Shown here: piece after piece, positions 1-6,354 of the stretch | Layout: each line of letters starts with the position of its first letter | How positions within the stretch are numbered: position 1 is the stretch's first letter | Assembly (NCBI GenBank): GCA_964443315.1 | Contig: CAYUCP010000040.1 | Location: 1-6,588, forward strand | Direction of reading: 5' to 3' | DNA from: JAGOTP01 sp964443315 | GTDB lineage: Bacteria; Patescibacteriota; Patescibacteriia; 2-12-FULL-60-25 | DNA: 6,588 nt | Notes under the pieces: model-generated | The model's database searches: none | What the model saw: the letters and a program-made list of their open reading frames with translations, nothing else | Told to the model about the DNA's origin: nothing | Position numbers and translations under genes: made by a program

Positions 1-1415
1 AAGAGAAGGGGAGCGACCGTGTTGCCAAGATAGGTTTCCACTTGATGCGTTTCACACCAATCGACGTTTGGTTTGCCATTCTTACCGGTCGCGTTAATAA
101 CGGCGCGTGGCTTCACGCGATCGATTTCCGCTGCGACAGCTGCACGATCTTCAAGGCGCACCTTACTGATGACGCTGTTTGGAATGAGATCTGCTAAGCG
201 ACTCCCAAGATAGCCTGCGCCAAAAATCAACACGCCACCCGTTTGGTTGGAGGCAGAGGTTGGTTGAGAGATAGGGGCAGACATAGATGGTGTTGTATTC
301 GTGAGCGCGGCGAGTGTTGCGGCTGGAGCGGGAGAAATAGGGGACGTGTTCGTGGCGCCTGGTTGAGCAACAGCGGTTGGCGTGGCAGCAGTGTTCAATG
401 TTTGCTGGAACTTATTCATCTCTGCGCGTTTCTTCTCCCAGAGGTTCTCTACCCAGCCGGTGTGACTGCGATACCAGTTGATCGTTTCTTGCATGCCACG
501 GCGGAATTGATCGCGGGTGTATTCTGGGCGCCAACCGAGCGCCATGATCTTTTTTGCATCAATCGCATAGCGGCGATCGTGACCTGGGCGATCGGTAATA
601 AACTCGATGCGTTCTGGACCAAAGCCCATCAATTCAAGCATGAGCCCCGTGATTTCCAGGTTGTTTCGTTCATTGTCAACGCCGATATTATAGATCTCAC
701 CCGGCTGACCTTTCTCCAAAAGCAAGTCGAGCGCACGTGCGTGGTCGCGCACATGAATCCAGTCACGGACATTCTTTCCATCGCCGTAGACAGGCACTTT
801 TTCGCCCTTCAATAACTTAAAGATGAAAAATGGAATCAGCTTTTCTGGGAACTGGTAGGGGCCGTAGTTATTGGAGCAATGTGTTACAACCACCGGAACG
901 CCATGCGTCATGTAGTAGGCGCGGCACATCATGTCACCTCCAGCCTTCGCTGCCGCATACGGCATGTTTGGGGTGATGGGTGTGTCTTCCGTGAAGTAGG
1001 TTGGTTCGTCCAAATTCAAGGATCCGTACACCTCATCGGTTGAAACGTTCACGAATTTCTGGAGTTTATTGAAGCGAACCGCGTCCAAGATCATCTGAAC
1101 GCCAAGCGCGTTTGTGAGGACGAAATCCTTACAACCGCCATGAATGGAGCGGTCCACGTGGGTTTCCGCGGCAAAGTTGATGACGTGCGTGATTCCATGC
1201 TCCCGAATCGTACGATTGAGTGCCTCCAAATCGGTAATGTCTCCCTGCACAAACCGATAGCGCACATCATGCGAAATATCGCTTAAATTCTCGAGATTTC
1301 CGGCATACGTGAGCTTATCGAAGTTCACGATAAAGATATCCGAATGCACTTCGAGCATGTGCCGGATGAAGTTCGAGCCGATAAAGCCTGCGCCGCCGCA
1401 TACAAGCAATCGCAT
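1..1415 (-). CDS. rmlB: Fused nucleotide-sugar 4,6-dehydratase (RmlB-like) plus RHM/UER-like epimerase-reductase domain, C-terminus off window
   Basis: I translated the minus strand from ATG at 1415; the frame stays open to the edge (471 codons). Residues 1-330 form an RmlB-type short-chain dehydratase that would convert dTDP- (or UDP-) glucose to the 4-keto-6-deoxy sugar in the cytoplasm. Visible marks are the NAD-binding GGAGFIG (7-13), FAAETHVDRS (81-90), STDEVYG with the T126-D127-E128 catalytic triplet, YAAAK (Y153, K157), RDWIHVRD (217-224) and DRPGHDRRYAID (275-286). Residues about 335-392 are a Ser/Thr/Ala/Pro-rich linker. A second Rossmann domain starts at GGVLIFGAGYLG (393-404) and carries NATGKNGKPNVDWCE (441-455), which closely resembles the epimerase/reductase half of plant rhamnose synthases. 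Ordinary RmlB is about 350-360 aa, so this is a genuine extension. The start has no Shine-Dalgarno and follows a pyrimidine tract. The dehydratase call is firm; the nucleotide (dTDP or UDP) and the final sugar are inferred. Confidence 0.93.
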   Translation of the reverse strand, partial: MRLLVCGGAGFIGSNFIRHMLEVHSDIFIVNFDKLTYAGNLENLSDISHDVRYRFVQGDITDLEALNRTIREHGITHVINFAAETHVDRSIHGGCKDFVLTNALGVQMILDAVRFNKLQKFVNVSTDEVYGSLNLDEPTYFTEDTPITPNMPYAAAKAGGDMMCRAYYMTHGVPVVVTHCSNNYGPYQFPEKLIPFFIFKLLKGEKVPVYGDGKNVRDWIHVRDHARALDLLLEKGQPGEIYNIGVDNERNNLEITGLMLELMGFGPERIEFITDRPGHDRRYAIDAKKIMALGWRPEYTRDQFRRGMQETINWYRSHTGWVENLWEKKRAEMNKFQQTLNTAATPTAVAQPGATNTSPISPAPAATLAALTNTTPSMSAPISQPTSASNQTGGVLIFGAGYLGSRLADLIPNSVISKVRLEDRAAVAAEIDRVKPRAVINATGKNGKPNVDWCETHQVETYLGNTVAPLL

Positions 1416-1546
1416 AGTAGGAGAAAAGAGAAAAAAGGAGAGATCGGAGAAGGAATCGGGTTGACGGTCTGTACGCTAACTTGTAGCGTTCCAAACGTCA
1501 CTAGGCCGACCCTACCAGTCCGAAAACGCCTTGCCAACCCCGCTCT
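1416..1546. promoter_or_regulatory. Divergent intergenic region between the fusion enzyme and the glycosyltransferase operon
   Basis: This 131-nt spacer must hold the start signals for both the leftward sugar enzyme and the rightward glycosyltransferase operon. The plus strand has an unbroken 25-nt purine run at 1419-1443, so the leftward mRNA leader is almost pure pyrimidine. A 6-bp inverted repeat ACGCTA/TAGCGT (1473-1478 and 1484-1489, 5-nt loop) could be an operator or a small hairpin. TTGACG at 1461-1466 resembles a -35 box, but the hexamer 17 nt later (TAGCGT) matches TATAAT at only three positions. I therefore assign no specific promoter. Confidence 0.35.
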
Positions 1547-2464
1547 ATGCCTTCTCTCGCAAGCTTCCTGGCGCCTCCTTTAACGGAAGCGGACATCTCA
1601 ACCATTACGGTTGGCTATAACGTACGCGATCTGACGGTTCGGAATGTAGAAACCCTGTTGGAAAGCGAAGGATCGGTCAAAATTCAGATTATTTTGGTAG
1701 ATAATGTATCTCAGGATGGCACGGCGGAAGCGATTTTAGAGCGTTTTCCGCAGGTGCACGTCATCAAAAACCTCTATAATACGGGCTTTGCGCATGCCGT
1801 GAATCAGGGAATTGCCGCTTCTCGAGCTCGTCACGTGCTGTTGCTGAACCCCGACATGCGGGTGAGTAAGGAGTCGCTAGCCAAAATGGTGGAATATGCG
1901 GACGCGCATCCGGAGGTTGGTGTTATTGGAGGAAAGCTGATGACGGAAGATGGACGTTTAGTGCCCCATGTTCGCCGTTTTCCAGATGTCTGGTCACAGC
2001 TCGCGGTTATTTTGAAACTGCCACACCTCTTTCCAAAAGTCCTCGCGCACTACATGCAGGAGGATCTCAACCCTGACCAGGAGCAAGATGTCGATTCGGT
2101 GCGTGGTTCATTCTTTTTGATTACGCAAAGCGCTCTGAAGACGTTTGGCTGTTTAGATCCGCGCTACTTTATTTTCTTCGAAGAGGTTGATTTTTGTCGT
2201 CAGGTGGTTGAGAAGGGGATGAAGGTGCGCTATGTACCTTCGATCACAGCAATCGATTATGTTGGCCGCAGTTTTAAGCAAAAGCCTCGCTACTGGAGTC
2301 AAAAACAGTTCACGAAATCGATGATTCAGTATTTCGAGAAGTGGCAGCCGCGCTGGCAGAGTGTGGTATTGCGTATTGCTCGTCCGTTTGGCCTCTTCAG
2401 TTTGTGGTTGGTTGACCGTTGGCGTGCCTTTCGTGCGAAGTCGGTACTCAAGCCGTTACCTTAA
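1547..2464 (+). CDS. GT2-family glycosyltransferase, WbbL-like (putative rhamnosyltransferase)
   Basis: The 305-aa product is a GT-A fold, family 2 glycosyltransferase of the WbbL/rhamnosyltransferase type, which transfers a sugar from a nucleotide donor to a growing surface glycan on the cytoplasmic membrane face. Visible features are an N-terminal strand with GYNVRDLTV (23-31), VDNVSQDGTAE (51-61), the family hallmark NTGFAHAVNQGI (78-89), LLLNPDMRV (98-106) with NPD in the DxD metal-site position, and the acceptor-side block RGSFFLITQSALKTFG (186-201) followed by FFEEVDFCRQV (210-220). ATG 1547 is the only good start; it adds about 15 residues before the core and has no Shine-Dalgarno. It is the first gene of a three-gene run (3-nt gap to the next). 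Rhamnose as donor is inferred from similarity and from the divergent sugar-synthesis gene, not proven. Confidence 0.9.
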   Translation: MPSLASFLAPPLTEADISTITVGYNVRDLTVRNVETLLESEGSVKIQIILVDNVSQDGTAEAILERFPQVHVIKNLYNTGFAHAVNQGIAASRARHVLLLNPDMRVSKESLAKMVEYADAHPEVGVIGGKLMTEDGRLVPHVRRFPDVWSQLAVILKLPHLFPKVLAHYMQEDLNPDQEQDVDSVRGSFFLITQSALKTFGCLDPRYFIFFEEVDFCRQVVEKGMKVRYVPSITAIDYVGRSFKQKPRYWSQKQFTKSMIQYFEKWQPRWQSVVLRIARPFGLFSLWLVDRWRAFRAKSVLKPLP

Positions 2465-2467
2465 TGT

Positions 2468-3481
2468 ATGCCAAAAATCGCGATTCAAACCCCGTTTTAT
2501 CGTAGCTCGGCCTATTTGCCGATGCTTCTCAAGAGTCTCAAAGCGCAGACCGTGACGGATTGGGTGTATTACTGCTGTGAGAACTCGGGTGATGATGAAG
2601 AGCGAAAAAAAGTTGCCGCAATCTTGGCGGAGAGTGGCGTGCCGGTTGTGTTCTCAGAGAGTGCAACGAACTTGGGCTTTGCCGGCGGCCACAACGCGCT
2701 CATGCAAAAACATGACGCGGAATATATTTTATTATTGAACGAAGATGCCTATCTTGCACCAGATCATTTGGAGAAGTGTTTGAAGCGCTTCGAGCAGGAC
2801 CCACAAGCGGGAGCGGTCGTGGGAATCGTCTATCGTTGGACGGCACCCGTTGATCAGGAAGAGGTCATCGGCCCAGACACGTTCATTGATACGATCGAGC
2901 TCGACTATCGTTGTCTCGCCAACGTGGTTGATCGTTGTGCGGGCAAGCAGCGGAAGGAAGTAGAAGCATTGCTTCAAGAGCCGCGACAAGTGATGGGCGT
3001 GTCAGGCGCGGTGTGCATGATTAAACGGAGTGCAGCTGAAGCTGTCTCTCCGGAGAAGCTTCTCTTCGATCCAACCTTCTTTATGTATCGCGAAGATGTT
3101 GACCTCGCGATTCGCTTATACCGAAAAGGGTTTCACGCCTGGTTTGATCCGGCGATCTTGAGTTTTCATCGTCGCAGTATCAAGGCGCCAAAAGGGATCT
3201 ACGCACGCATTTTGGACGAGAGAAAACGTCCACCACACCTGCGTGAGACGATGTTTCGCAATCAATGGAAGCTCTATATCTACCATCTGTCATGGAAGTT
3301 GAGCGCGAAAGACCTGATTCGTTCGTTTTTGCATGAAGCGCTTCACTTGGTGTTTATCTTTCTTTCGTCACCCTCTGTCTTTTTCCGCGGTGTTTCGTCT
3401 ATTATACGCGCATGGCCGGATGCGTGGCGTCGCCGTCGCGCCTTGAAAGAGCTCGGCTTCACCCATCACGTCCAGGCGTAA
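2468..3481 (+). CDS. GT2-family glycosyltransferase
   Basis: The 337-aa product is a second GT-A family 2 glycosyltransferase. It opens with IAIQTPFYRSSAYLPMLLKSL (residues 4-24), the usual first strand and helix, then has NLGFAGGHNALM (68-79), LLLNEDAYLAPDHL (88-101) where N91-E92-D93 takes the DxD place, and SGAVCMIKRSA (179-189) leading into FFMYREDVDLAIRLYRKG (204-221), the ED-V-D motif near the catalytic base. A C-terminal hydrophobic stretch (about 286-312) and the cluster RRRR (321-324) suggest membrane association. An insertion at about 125-172, between the DxD-like motif and the acceptor block, is longer than in WbbL-like proteins and may shape acceptor specificity. It begins 3 nt after the previous stop, so it is almost certainly cotranscribed. 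There is no Shine-Dalgarno. Donor and acceptor cannot be read from the sequence. Confidence 0.9.
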   Translation: MPKIAIQTPFYRSSAYLPMLLKSLKAQTVTDWVYYCCENSGDDEERKKVAAILAESGVPVVFSESATNLGFAGGHNALMQKHDAEYILLLNEDAYLAPDHLEKCLKRFEQDPQAGAVVGIVYRWTAPVDQEEVIGPDTFIDTIELDYRCLANVVDRCAGKQRKEVEALLQEPRQVMGVSGAVCMIKRSAAEAVSPEKLLFDPTFFMYREDVDLAIRLYRKGFHAWFDPAILSFHRRSIKAPKGIYARILDERKRPPHLRETMFRNQWKLYIYHLSWKLSAKDLIRSFLHEALHLVFIFLSSPSVFFRGVSSIIRAWPDAWRRRRALKELGFTHHVQA

Positions 3482-3485
3482 CTCT

Positions 3486-4613
3486 ATGAACCAACTTCCT
3501 AAAATTGGGATTATTTATCTGACCTACCCGTATGCCAAATGGGAATTGGATATTAATCGTTGCCTCACGTCGCTTGAAAAAGTGAACTATCCGAAAGATA
3601 GACTAGAGCTGATTTGCGTTGAATCGAAAGGGAAGATCGATTCCATCAAGGATTGGTTCGAAAAAACCTGGATGCCAAAGTCGGGGAAAGAATTGCCACG
3701 TATTACCTACATTCACAAAGATGAATGGATTGGATTTTCGGGGAACAACAACATGGGCTATGTGAAGGCGAAAGAGCTCGGCTGTGAATTTGTTCACCTC
3801 ACGAACGAAGATACGGATGTTGATCCAGACTATTTGATCCGTGCCGTTGAGCGAATGCAGAAAGATGAAAAGGTCGCCTGCGTACAATCCTTGATTTTAT
3901 TGGGAGAAGAGCGTGATCGTGTGAATACCGTTGGTAATGCGTTTCATTATTTGGGGTTTGGGTATTCACGCGGGTATCGCTGGACGAAGGATCAAGCGCT
4001 TGCGTTTTTCGAAAAAGAGCGCGAAACAAATCCAGAATTAGAAATTGGATATGCTTCAGGTGCGGCGGTCTTGGTTCGTATCTCTGCGCTCGGAGATGAG
4101 CAGCTCTTTGATGAAAAGTTTTATTCGTATCACGAAGATACGGATCTCTCGATGCGCTTGCGTTTGCGTGGGCTCAAAACGGTCGTCGAGCCAACCTCGA
4201 TTCTCTGGCACTACTACGAGTTTGGAAAGAACAGAATGAATTATTATTGGATGGAGAAGAACCGTTCGATTTTGATCTGGATGTATTACCGCTGGCCGAC
4301 ACTTGTCCTGTTATTTCCGATCTATGTCGTCATGGACCTCGCGATTCTCTTGTTCTCGATCAAGGGGGGCTGGGCGGATCTTAAGCTCAAGGTCTACAAA
4401 GATTGGTTCTCGAGTGAGTACCGTGCCTGGGTCTGGGAGCGTCGTAAGCTCATGCAGGGAATGCGCACGGTCTCTGATCGTGAATTCCTAAAACCGGTTG
4501 TAGCAGACATTTCCTTCCAGGAAGAATCAGTCAAAAATCCACTTCTCGACTACGTGGGAAACCCACTTCTCAAGGCTTATTGGGCCATTACACGCCGTTT
4601 GATCCGTTGGTAA
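3486..4613 (+). CDS. GT2-family glycosyltransferase with C-terminal membrane segment
   Basis: The 375-aa product is a third GT-A glycosyltransferase. Motifs in order are IGIIYLTYPYAKWELDINRC (7-26), the nucleotide-side GFSGNNNMGYVKAKELG (83-99), TNEDTDVDPDYL (106-117) with an acidic DxD-like cluster, ASGAAVLVRISAL (190-202), and FYSYHEDTDLSMRLRLRG (212-229) carrying the H-E-D-x-D signature. HYYEFGKNRMNYYWMEKNR (242-260) resembles the acceptor-helix end of dolichol/undecaprenol-linked family 2 enzymes. Residues about 271-290 form a clear hydrophobic segment, followed by a basic, amphipathic tail, so the enzyme probably sits at the inner membrane face. It starts 4 nt after the upstream stop and closes the three-transferase operon. 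No terminator follows, so read-through into rpmE is possible. The exact linkage is unknown. Confidence 0.9.
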   Translation: MNQLPKIGIIYLTYPYAKWELDINRCLTSLEKVNYPKDRLELICVESKGKIDSIKDWFEKTWMPKSGKELPRITYIHKDEWIGFSGNNNMGYVKAKELGCEFVHLTNEDTDVDPDYLIRAVERMQKDEKVACVQSLILLGEERDRVNTVGNAFHYLGFGYSRGYRWTKDQALAFFEKERETNPELEIGYASGAAVLVRISALGDEQLFDEKFYSYHEDTDLSMRLRLRGLKTVVEPTSILWHYYEFGKNRMNYYWMEKNRSILIWMYYRWPTLVLLFPIYVVMDLAILLFSIKGGWADLKLKVYKDWFSSEYRAWVWERRKLMQGMRTVSDREFLKPVVADISFQEESVKNPLLDYVGNPLLKAYWAITRRLIRW

Positions 4614-4662
4614 ACCTGAAAACTTGCTTTTCCAGCCTCTTTCTGATAGCCTTTTCCGCATT

Positions 4663-4959
4663 ATGAAGGCCGATCTCCACCCAACCTACCACCCAAACGC
4701 AACGATTGTGTGCGCATGTGGTAATCAGTTCCAGACTGGTTCGACGGTGAATGACATTCACATTGAATTGTGTTCCGCATGCCACCCATTCTATACGGGT
4801 AAGCAGAAGCTCATCGATACCTCTCGTCGTATTGAGAAGTTCCAGGAAAAGGCTGCGAAGCAGGCGACTGGTGCTGCAACTGGCAAAAAAGCTAAGACAG
4901 CCAAGCGCACGGCTCAGAAGGACGCCAAAAAGGCAAAAGCAGAAGTGAGTCAGGCGTAG
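4663..4959 (+). CDS. rpmE: Large-subunit ribosomal protein L31 (zinc-binding type) with Lys/Ala-rich tail
   Basis: The 98-aa product is bacterial ribosomal protein bL31 of the zinc-ribbon (C+) type, a bridge protein between the subunits. It begins MKADLHPTYHP like most L31 proteins and has the cysteine pairs CAC (C17, C19) and CSAC (C37, C40), then HPFYTGKQKLID (41-52), the conserved close of the fold. Typical L31 is about 70 aa; here residues 60-98 add a tail of Lys, Ala, Gln and Thr, probably disordered and RNA-binding. I chose ATG 4663 over an in-frame TTG at 4624 because the family begins exactly here. No Shine-Dalgarno precedes it; the 50-nt gap after the transferase operon is pyrimidine-rich. 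Proximity to prfA is a common pairing in bacteria. With four cysteines it would hold zinc. Confidence 0.96.
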   Translation: MKADLHPTYHPNATIVCACGNQFQTGSTVNDIHIELCSACHPFYTGKQKLIDTSRRIEKFQEKAAKQATGAATGKKAKTAKRTAQKDAKKAKAEVSQA

Positions 4960-4967
4960 CTAAGACG

Positions 4968-5030
4968 AACACCAGTGGTCTTCACTGTGCTCAACTGAAT
5001 TGAGCACAGAAGAGAATCGCTGGTGTTTTT
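4968..5030 (+). terminator. Two-tier hairpin terminator after rpmE
   Basis: An outer stem AACACCAG (4968-4975) pairs with CTGGTGTT (5020-5027), which runs straight into T5 (5026-5030). Inside it sits a perfect 10-bp hairpin, CTGTGCTCAA (4985-4994) with TTGAGCACAG (5000-5009) and loop CTGAA. The stem plus T-run begins 9 nt after the rpmE stop, the position expected for an intrinsic terminator. The nested shape is unusual: the strongest hairpin is not the one touching the T-run, so the outer stem has to form for classical termination. Confidence 0.75.
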
Positions 5031-5224
5031 GATTACGTAGTCGGTACAGAGAACGCGCCTCTTCAAGGTTCAACAACTCGCCGTGGACTCATTGCTCAGA
5101 ATTGCTGCTCCGGAGATCTTCGCAATGACCTTCTGCGTTATTCACTTCGTTCATCTGGCTCAGACACGTTTCACCTTTCAGACGCGCATTCTCTGCACCT
5201 CCCTTTTCATCTACTATTCTCCCT
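5031..5224 (+). other. Non-coding spacer / prfA leader with long-range pairing
   Basis: No recognisable gene lies in these 194 nt. CAGAGAACGCGC (5047-5058) is complementary to GCGCATTCTCTG (5184-5195) at 11 of 12 positions, so the region could be closed by a long stem. Inside are the palindromic segment at 5089-5128 and the palindrome CTCCGGAG (5108-5115). The last 35 nt before prfA are pyrimidine-rich without a Shine-Dalgarno. A structured prfA leader, an independent small RNA, or a repeat remnant are all possible. Confidence 0.4.
5089..5128. repeat. REP-like palindromic element
   Basis: TCATTGC (5089-5095) and GCAATGA (5122-5128) are perfect 7-nt inverted arms around a 26-nt centre that contains the palindromes CTCCGGAG (5108-5115) and AGATCT (5114-5119). 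Read on the minus strand it starts TCATTGCGA, which resembles the start of small dispersed palindromes found in several bacterial genomes. Only one copy is visible here, so the repeat nature is inferred. Confidence 0.35.
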
Positions 5225-6298
5225 ATGGCTAAATTCACAGAACAAGCGAAGAAGGCGATCGCCGCCAAAGCGGAAGCGGAAACGCGGATGGCGGATCCGG
5301 CGTTGATCGCAAATCAGAAGGCCTACAAAGAGGCTTCGATTGCGTATCGCCATGCGGAGAGTGTGGCGGAGGCGGCTGAAACGTATCTCTCGCTTGAAAC
5401 GGCGCTGCGTGATGCGGAAGAAGCGGTACGGTCGGAGGATGCGGAGATGAAGCAGATGGGGGAGCTTGAACGTGAGTCGTTAGTGCCAAAATTTGCTACG
5501 GCAGAGGAAGAGCTTGAATTGTTGCTGATCCCGCCGGATCCAATGGATGAAAAAGATGTGATCGTGGAAATTCGTGCCGGTGCTGGTGGGGATGAGGCGG
5601 GACTGTTTGCGTTTGATATTTTGCGTATGTATACGCGGTTTGCGGAACGTCAGGGGTGGAAGTTATCGTTGCTCTCTGAATCTCGCAACGAACAAGGAGG
5701 ATATAAAGAAGTGGTCTTTGGGATCGCTGGAACAAGCGTCTATGGCTGGATGAAATTCGAATCAGGCGTGCATCGTGTACAGCGTGTGCCAGCGACAGAA
5801 AAACAAGGGCGTGTTCACACGTCGACAATCACTGTGGCCGTGTTGCCAGAAATCGAAGAAACGGAAGTGCAGATCGATTTGAAGGACGTACGTATCGATA
5901 CGTTCTGTGCGGGCGGAAAAGGAGGACAATCAGTGAACACGACCTATTCAGCTGTTCGTTTGACGCATATTCCAACCGGTATTGTTGTGAACTGTCAGGA
6001 TGAACGCTCACAGACGCAGAACCGCGAGCGAGCCTTTACGATTTTGCGTGCGCGTATTTGGGAACAGGAGCAAGAAAAGAAGCGAGCTTCGCTTGAAGCG
6101 GAGCGTCGGTCGCAGATTGGAAGTGGGGATCGTTCAGAAAAGATTCGCACCTACAACTATCCGCAGGATCGCATTACTGATCATCGTATTAAGAAGACAT
6201 GGCATAATATTCCGATCATACTTGATGGGGAAATGGTGGAGATCGTAAAAGCGCTGAAAGCGGGAAAGCAAGGGACTGATGAAGAAGAGGAGGGCTAA
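5225..6298 (+). CDS. prfA: Peptide chain release factor 1
   Basis: The 357-aa product is release factor 1, which reads UAA and UAG in the ribosomal A site and triggers hydrolysis of the finished peptide. An Ala/Glu-rich N-terminal coiled domain (1-105) is followed by IRAGAGGDEAGLFA (116-129), the class I factor signature. The tripeptide anticodon PAT sits at 189-191 within HRVQRVPATEKQGRVHTS (183-200); RF2 would show SPF. The catalytic GGQ is G233-G234-Q235 in GGKGGQSVNTT, aligned with the usual position in 360-aa RF1 proteins. Further conserved blocks are RLTHIPTGIVVNCQDERSQ (245-263) and RTYNYPQDRITDHR (308-321). The context before GGQ (CAGGKGGQS) differs from the common SGAGGQH but is a known variant type. 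The start MAKFTE has no Shine-Dalgarno and follows a pyrimidine tract. Transcription probably ends at the hairpin 29 nt downstream. Confidence 0.97.
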   Translation: MAKFTEQAKKAIAAKAEAETRMADPALIANQKAYKEASIAYRHAESVAEAAETYLSLETALRDAEEAVRSEDAEMKQMGELERESLVPKFATAEEELELLLIPPDPMDEKDVIVEIRAGAGGDEAGLFAFDILRMYTRFAERQGWKLSLLSESRNEQGGYKEVVFGIAGTSVYGWMKFESGVHRVQRVPATEKQGRVHTSTITVAVLPEIEETEVQIDLKDVRIDTFCAGGKGGQSVNTTYSAVRLTHIPTGIVVNCQDERSQTQNRERAFTILRARIWEQEQEKKRASLEAERRSQIGSGDRSEKIRTYNYPQDRITDHRIKKTWHNIPIILDGEMVEIVKALKAGKQGTDEEEEG

Positions 6299-6326
6299 AC
6301 ACGGGCTAAAACACGCGAAAAAGGGG

Positions 6327-6354
6327 AGAGCGATTGACAAAATCGCTCTTTTTT
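6327..6354 (+). terminator. Intrinsic terminator of prfA
   Basis: AGAGCGATT (6327-6335) and AATCGCTCT (6341-6349) form a perfect 9-bp stem with loop GACAA, followed by T6 (6349-6354). It lies 28 nt after the prfA stop and has the classic stem plus T-run form. On the opposite strand the same stem is followed by four C and then a T-run, so it may also work bidirectionally. Its loop and right arm overlap the -35 element of the next promoter. Confidence 0.88.

Noticed and set aside
243..815. Long plus-strand open frame (190 codons) within the left region
   Set aside because: It lies antisense to the dehydratase, whose motifs are complete on the minus strand. The plus-strand translation has no family features and is rich in Trp, Arg and Gly.
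1344..1583. Plus-strand 79-codon frame crossing the divergent spacer
   Set aside because: It overlaps the start of the fusion gene and the start of the first glycosyltransferase, shows no domain pattern, and its middle is only the translated purine tract.
4624..4662. Upstream TTG start that would extend L31 by 13 residues
   Set aside because: L31 proteins begin at MKADLHP, the TTG has no ribosome site, and the extra residues match nothing in the family.
5065..5080. GGTTCAA segment resembling a tRNA T-loop
   Set aside because: No flanking 5-bp T-stem, acceptor stem, anticodon arm or D-arm could be assembled around it.
5041..5232. Plus-strand open frame without an ATG start, including a GTG at 5083, overlapping the prfA start
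   Set aside because: It has no ribosome site, biased hydrophobic/aromatic composition without motifs, and overlaps palindromic DNA. It is more likely a chance frame in a non-coding spacer.
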